Source: Corylus avellana (taxonomy: Eukaryota > Streptophyta > Magnoliopsida > Fagales > Betulaceae). Taken from it: DNA of 64,000 bases. The stretch lies in NCBI RefSeq assembly GCF_901000735.1, contig NC_081543.1, positions 13,279,369 to 13,343,368 of the forward strand. Direction: 5' to 3'. The notes beneath the pieces are model-generated. The model was not told the DNA's origin, did not search any database, and saw only the letters and a list, made by a program, of their open reading frames with translations. The position numbers were made by a program, and so were the translations under genes. Positions 43,545-54,772 of the stretch are shown piece by piece; within the stretch, counting starts at the first letter, position 1; every line of letters starts with the position of its first letter.

Positions 43545-44580
43545 GATGATATCCCACCCCTCCTCAGCGCCATATTTCGATGACGGTGAGACGTTTAGAT
43601 TGGAAACACCCTGAGACAGACAAAAAGGAGAGTTAGAAAAATAAAAATCGTTTGATTAAAAGAAAAAAAAAATAATACTCACAAGGGCTCAGCGTCTTCT
43701 AGCCTCGTGAACGACGGCCATTAATAATGGCTTGCTAGACCTCCTCTAGACAGATGTCATAGAAGCGCTTCACATCCAATTGCGGGAGGCATAATTCTCA
43801 GGAATTAATCTCATCCTAGGTGATTTGTCCCTTTGCCAACAGATAAACTAGTGAGGTCATCATTTCGATCCATCTGATGATACTGGGAGCTAAGAGCTGG
43901 CTGCAGCTTAATTTCAAGCAGGTTGTCAACCTACCAGCTGTCAAGTTGTAGCTGGTTTTTAGCCCCCAGTCCCAGATGGATCTAAATGATGATTTCACCC
44001 CGTTTCATCCGCTAGGTGGAGCACAAATTTAGCTTTATCAGACGCTCTCCTTTGAAAATAACGCTCAGTTTAAAAGTAGAGGATGATCAAAATCGGGAAT
44101 GGAGCTAGCAAAAGCCCTATACTCTTGCCTCCAAAAACTAGTTTTATGACTCTATCCCTCAAATCATTACAAGACAACACTTTATCAAAGAGTGGTGAGC
44201 CATGGTGACTGTATGGATGGAATGGAGAGAAGGGTTCCTGAATCCTCTGTTTATATATAGGGGAGGGGGAGGGGGAGGGGCAGCTATAGGTAGAAGAGAA
44301 GAAGCCATCGATGGCCTTTGGCCATCTGATAAAGAGTAGATGAGCTTTTTTCCATAAGTGAAACGAAAAATAGACTTGCTCAACTCTGGAGTTAAGGCAA
44401 GAAGAGGTGGAAAGAAGAAGAAAGAAAATGACTTCACTTCATTTTTATATAACAACTTATTGCTCACATGAATCGTCCTTCAAAACTGTTGTTTTTTGAA
44501 TATCAGTTTTTTGTAAACCAGTAACTCGGACTTGCTCTTCTGGGAATATTTTGAATCCTCTCTCTTCTTGCTCTTCAAGG
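43545..44580 (-). pseudogene. Orphan-gene pseudogene with foldback (43.5 kb copy)
   Basis: Minus strand. From right to left: leader matching the tandem units (44440-44580), TATA (CTATATATAA at 44251-44260), ATG at about 44206, codons 1-90 in broken frame, the foldback, then sequence similar to codons 147-172 (LCLPQLDVKRFYDICLEE), a deletion to the final codons, the GTGAGT intron and the last exon. It is cut upstream by the Copia at 44585. Unlike the tandem units it retains 3' coding similarity to the parent, so it may be an earlier form. Confidence 0.8.
43852..43999 (-). repeat. Foldback of the 43.5 kb copy
   Basis: GGTCATCATTTCGATCCATC...CTAAGAGCTGGCTGCAGCTT pairs with AAGTTGTAGCTGG...CCCCCAGTCCCAGATGGATC and TAAATGATGA. 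The stem is about 60 bp and the loop longer (about 35 nt) because the inner part of one arm is deleted. Confidence 0.82.
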
Positions 44581-44584
44581 CATA

Positions 44585-44900
44585 TGTTGTTACTATGCAC
44601 AATAATTGATGAACAATATAGAATCGAAAAGAGAGAGAGTCGAAACACATATTTAACGTGGTTTAACAATTTGCCTACGTCCACAGAGAGGCAGTTGTAT
44701 TTTAACTTTTAATGATTTAGGGTTACATCATACATATATATAGAAAAATTATAAACACTACTTGTATGGACTTATTAAGAAAATATCCAAAATACCCGGT
44801 ACCGTACCTCCCGCTCCGTGAATGTCGCTATCGTGACATTCACTTCGCTCCCGCCTACTTGGCCTTCCACTAGTATTAATATGAGCAACCAATTCCAACA
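44585..44900 (-). mobile_element. LTR (left) of the deleted Copia
   Basis: TGTTGTTACT...TTCCAACA, followed by ATCTCCACCTT (polypurine tract on the minus strand). Confidence 0.9.
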
Positions 44901-47494
44901 ATCTCCACCTTAGCGAGTATTCACCTCTTCGAAGATAATCATTTGGATTCGCCTAGAACTGATAGGTTTGGGGATGCCGCCACCTCTCTCTTCTCCTCTA
45001 TAGCACCTGGAAACATTCGTCAAGTCCAAGCAATGCTTGAACTTATCTGTAGTAACAGGCTTCATCAACATGTTCGCTGCATTCTCAGAAGTGTGGATCT
45101 TCCCAAGTAATAGTTCACCTATAGCAACCAATTCCCTGATCTTGTGAAACCTCACATCAATGTGCTTAGTTTTCGCATGATACACCTAGTTCTTTGCCAA
45201 GTAAATGGCACTCTGGCTGTCACAATACAATGAAACTCCACCTTGCTGAATACTTAGCTCCTTGACTAACCCTGTGAGCCACAAAGCTTCCTTTGCAGCT
45301 TCAGCCGTTGCCATGTACTCTGCCTCAGTCGTGGACATCACAACTGTGGACTAGATCATGGACTTCCAACATATGGGTCCTCCTGCAATAGTGAACACAT
45401 AGCCTGTGGTCGATCTTCTGCCATCCAAGTCCCCTGCATAATCTGCATCCACATATTCCACAACTAACAAATCACTCTTCTGTCTGACAAAAGTGATGCA
45501 ATAATCTATAGTACCTTTCAAGTATCTGAAAATCTATTTAACTACATCCCAATGCTGTCTCCTCTGATTTGCCATGTACTTGCTCAACACACTCACTGCA
45601 TGAGCCAAATCTAGGCTGGTACATATTATTGCATACATCAGACACCCAAGAAAATCTTTGTAAGCCCAGCATTCAGCCTGAGACATTGTGCTTTCTCTGC
45701 AATAGACCTATTCATCGCCACACCATTTTGCTGTGGTGTCTTCCGTACTATGAAATGTCTCTTTATACTATGCTACTTACAAAAATCTCTGAACATGTTG
45801 TTTGTGTACTCAGTGCCATTTATTTGTTTTAAGGCACTTAACCTTCTTTCCAATTTGGTTCTCCATTTCAGCTTTCCTCAACTTGAACCTGGCAAACGTT
45901 TCTGATTTGTGCCACATGAAGTACTCCCAAACCTTTTTGACGAAATCATTAATAAAGATTACGAAATACATATGTCCATTGCATGACGCTGTCTGCACAG
46001 GTCCCCAAACATCAGAATGAACATAGTCCAAAATTCACTGTCTTGTGTGTGGCTGCCTTTAATTATACCTGATTCTGTTTCCCAAGAACACAGAACTTAT
46101 AGAAATCAAGTTTGCACGTTTTGACACCCTTTAACAAATTTCTCTTATAAAGCTCCAACATGCCCTGCTCACCCATATGACCCAACCGTATATCCCATAA
46201 AACAGGACAATCAGATTCAAACTCTACAGAGACGATTTCACCTACAACTATAGTTCCTAATAGTTTATAGATATTCTTTGAATTTTTCTGCGCCTTCATC
46301 ACTACCATTGCACCATTAGTCACCATCATTACTCCACCTTCAGACTTATAATCATAACCGTTTGAGTCTAAGGTCCCTAATGAAATCAGATTCTTTTTCA
46401 CATCCAGTATCTGTCTAACATCACATAATGTTCTAACCACACCATCAAACATTTTAATTCTTTATCAGTAATTTTGCAATGTGCACCATTACCCATAGTA
46501 ACAATACCAGAATTAAGTGACATGTAGGTATTAAACCAATCTCTGTAGAACGTCACGTGAAACGAACATGCTGAGTCAAGAATCCAAGAATCCACAGGAT
46601 GCTCTGAATTAGATGCAACAGAAAGCATATCACCATCAACATCATCTGAATTGTCTTCCACTACGTTCGCAGATTTTGAGGAGCCTTCTTTCTCGCGTCC
46701 TTATTCTTCTTCCAATCTGGACAGTTCCGCTTCATATGCCATTTCTTTCCGCACTTATAACAGTTGATGTCCTTCCTTCTCCTGGATTTTGATCGAGAAT
46801 TCTTGCCTTTCGAATCACCACTGTTACTGCTTCTTCCACGCTCATAGTTACCCTTTACAACTAGCCCTTCCCTTTGAGAGTTATCATCAATGTTTTTCTT
46901 CCTTTGATGATACGCCAACAAGGCTCCTGTAACGTCCTCTAACTCTGATGACTTTTTTCCCTATGTTAGGGGGGTAAACAAATTCTCATACGTAGGAGAA
47001 GTTGGGAGTGAATTCAACAGCATCAACGACTTGTCTTCGTCTCAGAACTTCACATCAACCTTCTTCAGATCTCCGATTATCTGATTGAACACGTTGATGT
47101 GTTGGGTCAAATCCGAGCCCTCCGCCATCTTCAAGCCGTACAACCGCTGCTTTAGATAGAGCTTGTTCGTCAATGACTTTGACATATACCGACTTTCCAG
47201 TTTCAACTAAACTGTCACTGGAGATTCTTCATCCATAACGTGATACATCACATCATCTCCCAAACAAAGACAAATAGTTCCCACCGCTTTAGCCTCAAGT
47301 TCCTTCCAATTTATGTCCGCCATCCCTTCTGGTTTTGTCCCATATAATGCCTTCACCATCCCTTGTTGCACCAACAAATCCTTGATACGTCTCTGCCATA
47401 ATCTGAAATTGTCGGATCCATCGAACTTCATCACGTCGAACTTTGCAGAAGATGTACCAACCCCAGCCATCATATATTAGGCTCTAATACCAAT

Positions 47495-47817
47495 TGTTGT
47501 TATCATGCACAATAATTGATGAACAATATAGAATCGAAAAGGAGAGAGAGAGAGAGTCAAAACACAGATTTAACGTGGTTCGGCGCTTTGCCTACATCCA
47601 CAAAGAGGCAGTTGTATTTTTACTCTTAATGATTTAGGGTTACATCATACATATATATAGAAAAACCTTAAACCCTACTTGTACGGACTTATTAAGAAAA
47701 TCCCCAAAATACCCCGTATCGTACCTCTCGCTCCGTGAACGTCGCTATAGCGATGTTCGCTCCGCTTTCGTCTACTTGGCCTTCCACTGGTATTAACATG
47801 AGCCACCAGTTCCAACA
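47495..47817 (-). mobile_element. LTR (right) of the deleted Copia
   Basis: TGTTGTTATC...TTCCAACA; adjacent PBS TTGGTATTAGAGCC (minus strand, 47481-47494). Closest to the LTR at 6379-6704, including the TATAGCGATGTTC variant. Confidence 0.9.
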
Positions 47818-47901
47818 GCCAAAGACACACATTACAATTGTATAGTGTTAATATGGGGGATTAATAGGATGCTCTTTTTTGGAATTTATGATATGGAAAG
47901 G

Positions 47902-48075
47902 AATTGGCGACCATGAACCCATTTGATTTGCCAGACAACGACGACTCTGAGGATCCTTCACAGCTGATCATAGCCCAACTGCAGAAGGCAGCTGTAGCTC
48001 AACCAATGAAGCTAAATCCAATGGCTCAAGTCAAGCGATCGCGGATCACTAAGCAGCATTAGACCAGACCACTGG
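47902..48075 (+). pseudogene. RGG/Stm1-type protein exon 1 relic (copy 3)
   Basis: Same as the 6.8-kb copy, including loss of the first ATG (GGAATTGGCGACC). The early TAG is absent but a later TAG (KQH*, 48059) breaks the frame just before donor CTGG|GTAAGC. Confidence 0.7.
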
Positions 48076-48154
48076 GTAAGCTTCCCTTTATATTTTTCCC
48101 ACCTAATGAATGTACTATATTTGCTCTCTTGCCTTGATATTAAATTATAAAATA

Positions 48155-48365
48155 GATGATATCCCACTCCTCCTCAGCGCCATATTCCGGTGACGGTGAG
48201 ACGTTTAGATTGGAAACACCCTGAGACAGACAAAAAGGAGAGTTAGAAAAATAGAAATCGTTTGATTAAAAGAAAAATAATAATACTCACAAGGGCTCAG
48301 TGTCTTCTGGCCTCGTGAACGCCGGCAATTAATAATGGCTTGCTGGACCTCCTTTGCAAGAGCAC
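48155..48365 (-). pseudogene. Orphan gene 3' end fragment (copy at 48 kb)
   Basis: Nearly identical to 7030-7260, with the same internal deletion, GTGAGT donor and last exon. Confidence 0.7.
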
Positions 48366-48550
48366 GCGAGGCAACTTTTCTCCTACCTTTTCTTTTCAGC
48401 CATTTGATTTGAACATTTACTCATTACAGCTTTTTTACACCTGCTTTTTCACTTTTTTGACAGACACACTCCATCCCTTTTACTGTTTTACACACCAATT
48501 AATGTTTTTGCTTTTTTTCTTTTTACTGAGCTCTTTTTTTTTTTTTTTTA

Positions 48551-50695
48551 ATAATTCTCTTTCTACTTTCAATTCTTAGTTTCAGCTGCTATTATACGCT
48601 GTCAGGACAATCTTAGTTCTGCCCGGCATAAAAAATCCACACCATTTGTGGTAGCAAACTTAGAAAGAGAATGTGCAGCCTGGTTTTCTTCCTTCTTAAC
48701 AAAGCTCATTCTCTATTGAGTAAACAAATGGATTTCCATCTTTATGTCTTCCACAACATGGCCCAGTCGACTCCAGTCAGCCTCTTTGTGGTTCGCTGCA
48801 TCTATGATAATCTTGGCATCCCCTTCCAGGTGAACATGAGTGAACCCCAGGTCCCGGCACAAGTCTATAGCCACCAAAGTTGTCATTGATTCAGCCGCTG
48901 TCGATGAAAGGTTCCCCCACGAGAGAAATACCTCGCAGCTACCACCTGGCCACAGAAATCCCGTATCACCACGCCACCTCCCATGCGCCCCTCCTTGCTA
49001 TTCAAAGAGGCATCCCAGTTTGCCTTAAACCATCCCGGGCTTGGAGCGTCCCACTTTTGCATGCCATCTGTTGCATGTTCACTTCCCTTACGTCCTGTGC
49101 TTCCATAAATTCTACCAGAGCCCTTGTAGCTTGTTTTAGTATAACATCCGGGTGGGAGAAAACTCCACCATGCAAAATATCATTGCGTCTCAGCCAAATC
49201 CGTCGTGCTAGCCCAGCAAATAAAGCAATCTCTTCTTGATTACATCTCCGGAACATCCCTTCTACTACCTCCAAGAAACTGGAGCCATCAAAAAAACTCT
49301 TTTGGAATTTTATAGGACCCATACCTCAAACATCCAAAGCTGCCGGGCATTGCCATAAAATGTGGAAACCTGTTTCCTCCATGAAGCCGCAAATTGGACA
49401 CTCTGGATCTTGAATTACCTTCCATTTGAGCATATTTTCCCGGGTAGGAAGGATGTCATGACAAGGTCGCCAAAGAACAATTTTTTCAATGTTCAGAATT
49501 GCCAAACTCCACAGCTTTTTCCAAACTTCATTGACCCCCCTACTAGGGGAGCCCACACCTAATTCTTTTGCTACAGTTTCCAATTGCATATGGTAAGCAC
49601 TCTTGACGGAAAAAATTCTGTTTGTAGTGCCTTTCCAAATCAATGTATCCTGCTGGTTGGTGCGGCTAATGGGATGGATTGGATCAATAGGAGCTCCTCC
49701 TTGGAAAAAATCTGCTCTAGTAACTCGACATTCCACCCCCTTCAAATCTTCATCAATCAATTCCCCCACAGTGGCATCCGAATTGAGGATAGTTGTCAGA
49801 GAAACCACTCGAAATGTAGACGGATTAGGAATCCACCTATCCTTCCATATTCGAATAGTAGCTTCATTCCCAATACGCCATGCGCCTTAGTAGTCCTTCC
49901 TTCAACACTTCACAAGAGCTATGAATGCTCCTCCATGCAAATGAAGGCCTAGGACTCACCTTGGCATCTAAAATAGACCCATCTGGATAATATTTCACTT
50001 TCATAATCTTTGCAACTAGACTCTCCAGTTCTTTCCATAATCGTCAGCTTTGTTTCGCCAATAGGGCCTTATTAAAAAAGGTGAGATCTCAAAAACCCAT
50101 CCCACCCGAAGCTTTGGCCATACCCATCTTTCCCCAACTCATCCAATTAGTATGGGTTTCATTATCTTGATGATCCCACCAAAATTTTCGCATTTGGGAA
50201 TTGATATTCAAACAAAGGCCTTTTGGCAATAGAAAAATGCTCATATAGTAGGACAGAATAGCCTGAATTACTGCCTTAAGTAGTGTTGTGCGTGACTTTC
50301 CCACCAAAGCCGAGAGACCCAAATAAGTGTCATAACGTTGGGTAGCCGATATCCCTGCCATTGCCAAAATTGCTTCCTTCTCCACCCTTGTCGAATTTTT
50401 GCTAAAAAAATAGGGAGGTCTTATTATTATTTAGTCGCTAGCCTCACGCTTTTTCATTGAGCTACAAAATATTATTCAATCTTTCCCACTGTGAGATGCT
50501 AGCCCTGCAAAATAACAGATTGTCGTCCGCAAAGAATATGTGACTTATCCAGGGGCCCCTTCTAGAAGTGGGTACCCCCATCAAAGCTCCCAACCCATTA
50601 GCATTGGTTATCATGGAACTCAAAGACTCAACACATAAGAGGGACATATATAGGGAAATAGGATCTCCCTATCTAATACCCCTCTCCAGAATAAT
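48551..50695 (-). mobile_element. LINE copy B, uninterrupted
   Basis: Minus strand. RT (50462-50647, IFFADDNLLF), connection (50089-50385), zf-RVT (49326-49808, CPICGFMEETGFHILWQCP) and the RNase H region (49002-49322 and leftwards, framed with stops). It is nearly identical to copy A but lacks the CACTA; the empty target reads ACTAGACTCTCC at 50015-50026. Confidence 0.9.
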
Positions 50696-50699
50696 TTTC

Positions 50700-51319
50700 C
50701 ATACATAATAGTATTAGTTGCTTAGTTATTGTTCATAGCGGTAGTTTATTAGTAACTGTATCTACCTCGAGATTTTTTTTTTTTTTTTGCTTAAATTTTA
50801 GCGCACTAACTCTTTTATGGTAAGGTTTGCGCATGTTAAAAAAATATTAAAAAAAAAAAAGATGTTTTATAGGTAAAAACACATAAGAAAACTATAAATC
50901 CACATCTTAGTGAGAATCAACCCTCATAAATACGGTAAAATCAACATATTCACAACATACAACCTAATTAAGTTGTCTTGTCATGTTCTAATAGACTAAA
51001 CTGGAAAAATACAACCTAATTAAGATGATCCAGAAAAGGTACCCAAACCTCAGGGCCGGCCTAACCCTTAGGCAGGTTTGGCCGCTGCATAGGGTTCCCA
51101 ATTTAATAACGCCCCCAATTAAAAAATAAAATAAAAAATTTTTAAGCCATTACTACGGTCCATATTCTTTAATTAAGGCTCCAATTAATGAATTCTAATA
51201 AAATAATTATCATAAAAAAAAAAAAACAAATTAAATACATATTACTATCAATATATATGTTAAGGCCATATATAAAAAAAAAAAAATGCATTAATATCAT
51301 TTGCTTCTTCAACATTCCG
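50700..51319. other. Flank of LINE copy B, no gene
   Basis: 50700-50770 is the shared TATTAGTTGCTTAG flank. 50940-51300 matches 57640-58045 (CAACCTAATTAAGTTGTCTT, CTCAGGGCCGGCC), a repeat I cannot name. Confidence 0.6.
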
Positions 51320-51427
51320 TTCCCAAGGGGTAACTCAATTGGTTGTAGACCACGCCTCATAAAGTGGAGGTCACTAGTTCGAATCCCTCCTCCCCCTTCT
51401 CTTGTGTGGACATGTCAAAAAAGAAAG
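51320..51427 (+). mobile_element. tRNA-derived SINE, copy 1
   Basis: It starts with a tRNA-like head: A box TAACTCAATTGGTTG, B box AGTTCGAATCCC, then a short pyrimidine-rich body and GTGTGGACATGTCAAAAAAG tail. Flanked by about 15-bp imperfect duplications (TTCTTCAACATTCCG / ATTCACCAACATTCCG). Confidence 0.75.
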
Positions 51428-52314
51428 ATTCACCAACATTCCGAAATAAATAATGCTTAAAAAATTGATAACAATAAATAAGAGAATCCTATAATAATCA
51501 AATATTCAACCCTACTTATGAGGTTCTAAAATATTTGTACAATTACGAACAACGAAAACATTTTTGGTTTTTTATTTAATTTTAAGAAATTAAAATCACT
51601 AGACTTTGAAAGTGATTTATTATGGTTTTTTTTTTTTTTTAATTTTATTCCTAAAACATGTGTCATTCTTTTATATATATACGGTTTTACATTTGATTTG
51701 ATTTATAAGTGTGTATTGAATTACATCTGACATGGAGTAATTTTGTCTAGCTAGGGTCATATAATGAAGCCAATGAGGAGCTCTTCTACATCGATCTCAT
51801 TCGTTTGGTTGAGGAGTCACGAGGATGTCAATGTGCTCAACTTTGATTCGATCTAGACATGATCATCAAAGAGATATATATATATATATATAGGAATAAT
51901 TGTCAATATCGTTTGTTAATTGTTTTCTTTTATCACATAAACATGTTTATTATTATTTATATATCTGCCCCTTACCAATTAAGATTAATATTTTTATTCC
52001 CGTGATATTTCAAGATTTTTATTTCTCTGAGCTTATGAGAGTGTTCCTCCAATCGATCAAGCTCCCAAGAGCCATTATCTTTTTGTCTTTTTTTTAAAGA
52101 GAGAGCGAGAGAGAGGAGCTTGCAGGATAGTATTTGTTGTTTCGCAGATTAAAATCATAATAATCATGAGATCGAAGATGATTTTCAACATGCACATAAA
52201 AATAACATAATATAGCTGCCTAGGCCTAGCTAGGCTCCCTTATTGAACATGCATGTTCTTAAAGATAAATCAAACGCATGATTAGGCCATAATGCCAGCA
52301 CAAATATACCCCCC
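51428..52314. other. Third copy of the 28.5-29.5 kb intergenic block
   Basis: Aligns with 28455-29480, with a deletion near 52110 (the segment carrying CTAGAGGGCAAAATGCATCC is missing). It stops at the gap just before the position where the F-box gene would begin. Confidence 0.75.
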
Positions 52315-52414
52315 NNNNNNNNNNNNNNNNNNNNNNNNNNNNNNNNNNNNNNNNNNNNNNNNNNNNNNNNNNNNNNNNNNNNNNNNNNNNNNNNNNNNNN
52401 NNNNNNNNNNNNNN
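52315..52414. other. Assembly gap (100 N)
   Basis: Exactly 100 N, between the F-box 3' flank and the large foldback. Confidence 0.98.
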
Positions 52415-52429
52415 TGCTGCCTCCACTGG

Positions 52430-52781
52430 AAAAATGACTCCACTGCCTTAATTGAAACCTCTCTCGACCTTTTTCTTGCTTGCGGTCTTCAAGGCATAAT
52501 ATGTAAGATGAAAATTAATATGAGCATGCGATCGAGAAACTTTGATATCATGTCTGATTTTCTCACATCTTATATTTCCTCCACCATCGTTACAACGTCA
52601 GCCAGGCGACAACTATATACTATATGGTTGGTGCCTGACAAACGTTACGATGAAGATGGAGAAAATATAAGATGTGAAAAAATTAGACATGTTAATTTTC
52701 ATCTGACATATTATGTCTTAAAGACCGAAGAGAAAGCAACAGATCGAGAGAGGTTTCAATTGAGGCAGCGGAGGCATTTTC
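52430..52781. repeat. Large foldback containing orphan-gene upstream sequence
   Basis: Left arm 52430-about 52610 and right arm about 52630-52781 are reverse complements over about 150 bp: AATTGAAACCTCTCTCGA (left) with TCGAGAGAGGTTTCAATT (right), AGATGAAAATTAATATG with CATGTTAATTTTCATCT, and CTCACATCTTATATTT with AAATATAAGATGTGA. The centre is TATATACTATATGG. The left arm has an extra ~28 nt (52523-52551), part of which is inverted orphan upstream sequence. The outer parts of both arms derive from 26590-26700; the inner parts are not found in the parent. 52781-52815 continues as inverted upstream sequence (TTCTTCTTTCGACCCCTTCT). The adjacent gap means an assembly error must be excluded. Confidence 0.8.
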
Positions 52782-52812
52782 TTTCTTCTTCTTTCGACCC
52801 CTTCTCAGTTTT

Positions 52813-52847
<35 letters not shown>

Positions 52848-52859
52848 GAAGGAAAAGGC

Positions 52860-54440
52860 TTTTGACCTGATTTCCTCCTTTGTAAACTGATGACCGACTG
52901 CTCTGAGGCTGAAGATATGCAGATCGAGGCTGAAAGAAGAAGAAAGGAAAAGGAACCCGTGTTAATTTAATGTCTCACGTGGGTAGATGTTGCCTTTACT
53001 CACCTCAATAAGGGAGCCAGCTTGTCTCAACCTTTACTTTCCAGCCGTTTGATTTGAACATTTACTCGTTACAGCTTTTTTACACCAGCTTTTTGACTGA
53101 CACACTCCATCTCTTCTACACGCCATCAATGTTTCTGCTATTTTCTTTTTACCGAGCTCTCCTTTTAAAAAAAAAAATTGAAAAAGTAAGAGAATAATCA
53201 TTTTACAAATTTTATATCTATTTTTTAATTTAATTTTTGTTAAACAAACTCTAAAAAGTACAGAATATTTAGTTTTATATGGTTATTTAGTCATTTCTCT
53301 TTTGTCTCGATTTCTCTTCTTTTTTTCTTTTTTTTTTTAAAAAAAAACTTTAATTTTTAAAAAGATTTCTAGGAGTGCTCAAGTAGATCAAAATCCTATG
53401 ACTTAAACAAAATTTTTGATTGGCATTAAAACCCTTAATTGATAGAAATTTCCATTGAAAATAATAATAATTATTATTTTTTATTTATTCAGCAAATTGA
53501 ATTTTGAACCCTTTCCATTCAGTAAAGCCGTGTATATATATATATATATATTAAATAAATGTTAGTAGTATATTCTATTATTTTAATTTGACCATTGTCA
53601 AAATAAATTTCTGATTTTGCCATTGGACACGAGATAAACCCAACATTAGACATTTATTTTTAATTTGTTTAAACATATATTTTCTTAATGAATTAGTGTA
53701 TTTAATAACATGATAATTTTTTATGCGAACTGGATTTTAATTTTCAATTTCCTACATAAATATCCGTACTTGGGCTTTGGCTTAGGTCTAGCTCCAACTC
53801 CAACTTCAACTTCAACTTCTTGGGATTGTGACATATCAGAAGATAAAGGGACACTTGTCTCAATCTCAATCGGTTCAATTTCACAATTCATACAAGAGTT
53901 ATTGAGGACATGAGAGGGCTTGACTTTGACCACATTATAGGACTTAAAATTAATTAAAACCAAATTATAATATTATACACCCAAAAAAAAAAAAAAAAAA
54001 AAGTTGATTCGTCTCTATATATCAATTGGTTACTTTTATTATATACTTGTCATACAAAAGTAATCAAAGAGAGCATCTGAAAAGGCCAAGTTTAGCAACC
54101 GGTGCCTTTATATATCGATCCGTGAAAAAATGTTCCTTCCAACAATCACAACCAAGTGAATTACAGAGTAGAAATTAGAGCTTGCCAGCATTGCAAAACA
54201 ATATCTTAATTAATTAAACAGGTTTATTCAGTGGTTGAACCATTTTGCTTTACTTCAACCAAAACCGAAAGAAATAATTATGATTATTATGAACTTGGAT
54301 CCTATCCATTTCATTTGAAATAGAGAGAACAAGTTAATTGTTTTTAACAGGTAATTTTGTTATTTTTGTGGCTTCCTATTTTTTATTTGGACGAAAATAA
54401 CCTCTTAAAACAACTGAATGAATCTCCTTCATTTCAAATG
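52860..54440. other. Copy of intergenic block 26.88-28.44 kb
   Basis: Nearly identical to the first copy apart from a shorter (TA)n at 53533 and one fewer pair of ACTTCA repeats at 53806. No gene. Confidence 0.8.
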
Positions 54441-54469
54441 AAATAGAGAGGATCCTTCTCTGGCGATCG

Positions 54470-54636
54470 CAGACTTGACTTTCTCACCTCATATGCCAAG
54501 AAGTATGCAGCATTTGCAGGAACACTTGGGGCCATGGCATGGCCTTTTACTCCCTCCGAAGCCAGGATCTTTCTAAAGGCATCAATGGAGCCACAGAACT
54601 TGGGATTTTTGTAATCATCTACCTGAATTACACTTT
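54470..54636 (-). pseudogene. BOU-like carrier 3' fragment, copy 3
   Basis: Matches the C-terminal coding end of the carrier pseudogenes (YKNPKF, SGSIDAFRKILASEG in part, AYEV), with a ~20-bp deletion after GCCATGGCA. It ends in AATTACACTTT, where unrelated flank begins. Confidence 0.8.
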
Positions 54637-54760
54637 CTTAATATTTAACCATGTGAATTAATTTGTTACTTGGCAATATTTGGACAATTTTTAACCATTC
54701 ATAAATTTAACTAAAGTTCATTACATTACATATTTTCATTTTTTAATGAATTAACAATCA

Positions 54761-54772
54761 CATACGTAATAG
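54761..54772. other. LINE target-site duplication, left
   Basis: CATACGTAATAG, repeated at 57407-57418. Confidence 0.85.

Larger units (their letters stand above)
44585..47817 (-). mobile_element. Internally deleted Copia (same family)
   Basis: 3233 bp, minus strand, LTRs at 44585-44900 and 47495-47817. Gag begins MMAGVGTSSAKFDVMKFDGS and its N-terminal 88 codons are open (47207-47473); knuckle YKCGKKWHMKRNC, protease WILDSACSFHV and part of integrase follow with stops. Nearly all of RT and the integrase C-terminus (about 1.5 kb relative to the first element) are deleted at about 45640-45650. RNase H remains at 44910-45400. Flanks are GCATA on the left and GCCAA on the right, so there is no target duplication. 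Confidence 0.93.

Noticed and set aside
51327..51400. Possible tRNA gene (A box and B box)
   Set aside because: The acceptor stem and anticodon arm do not form, and it has a SINE tail and target duplications.
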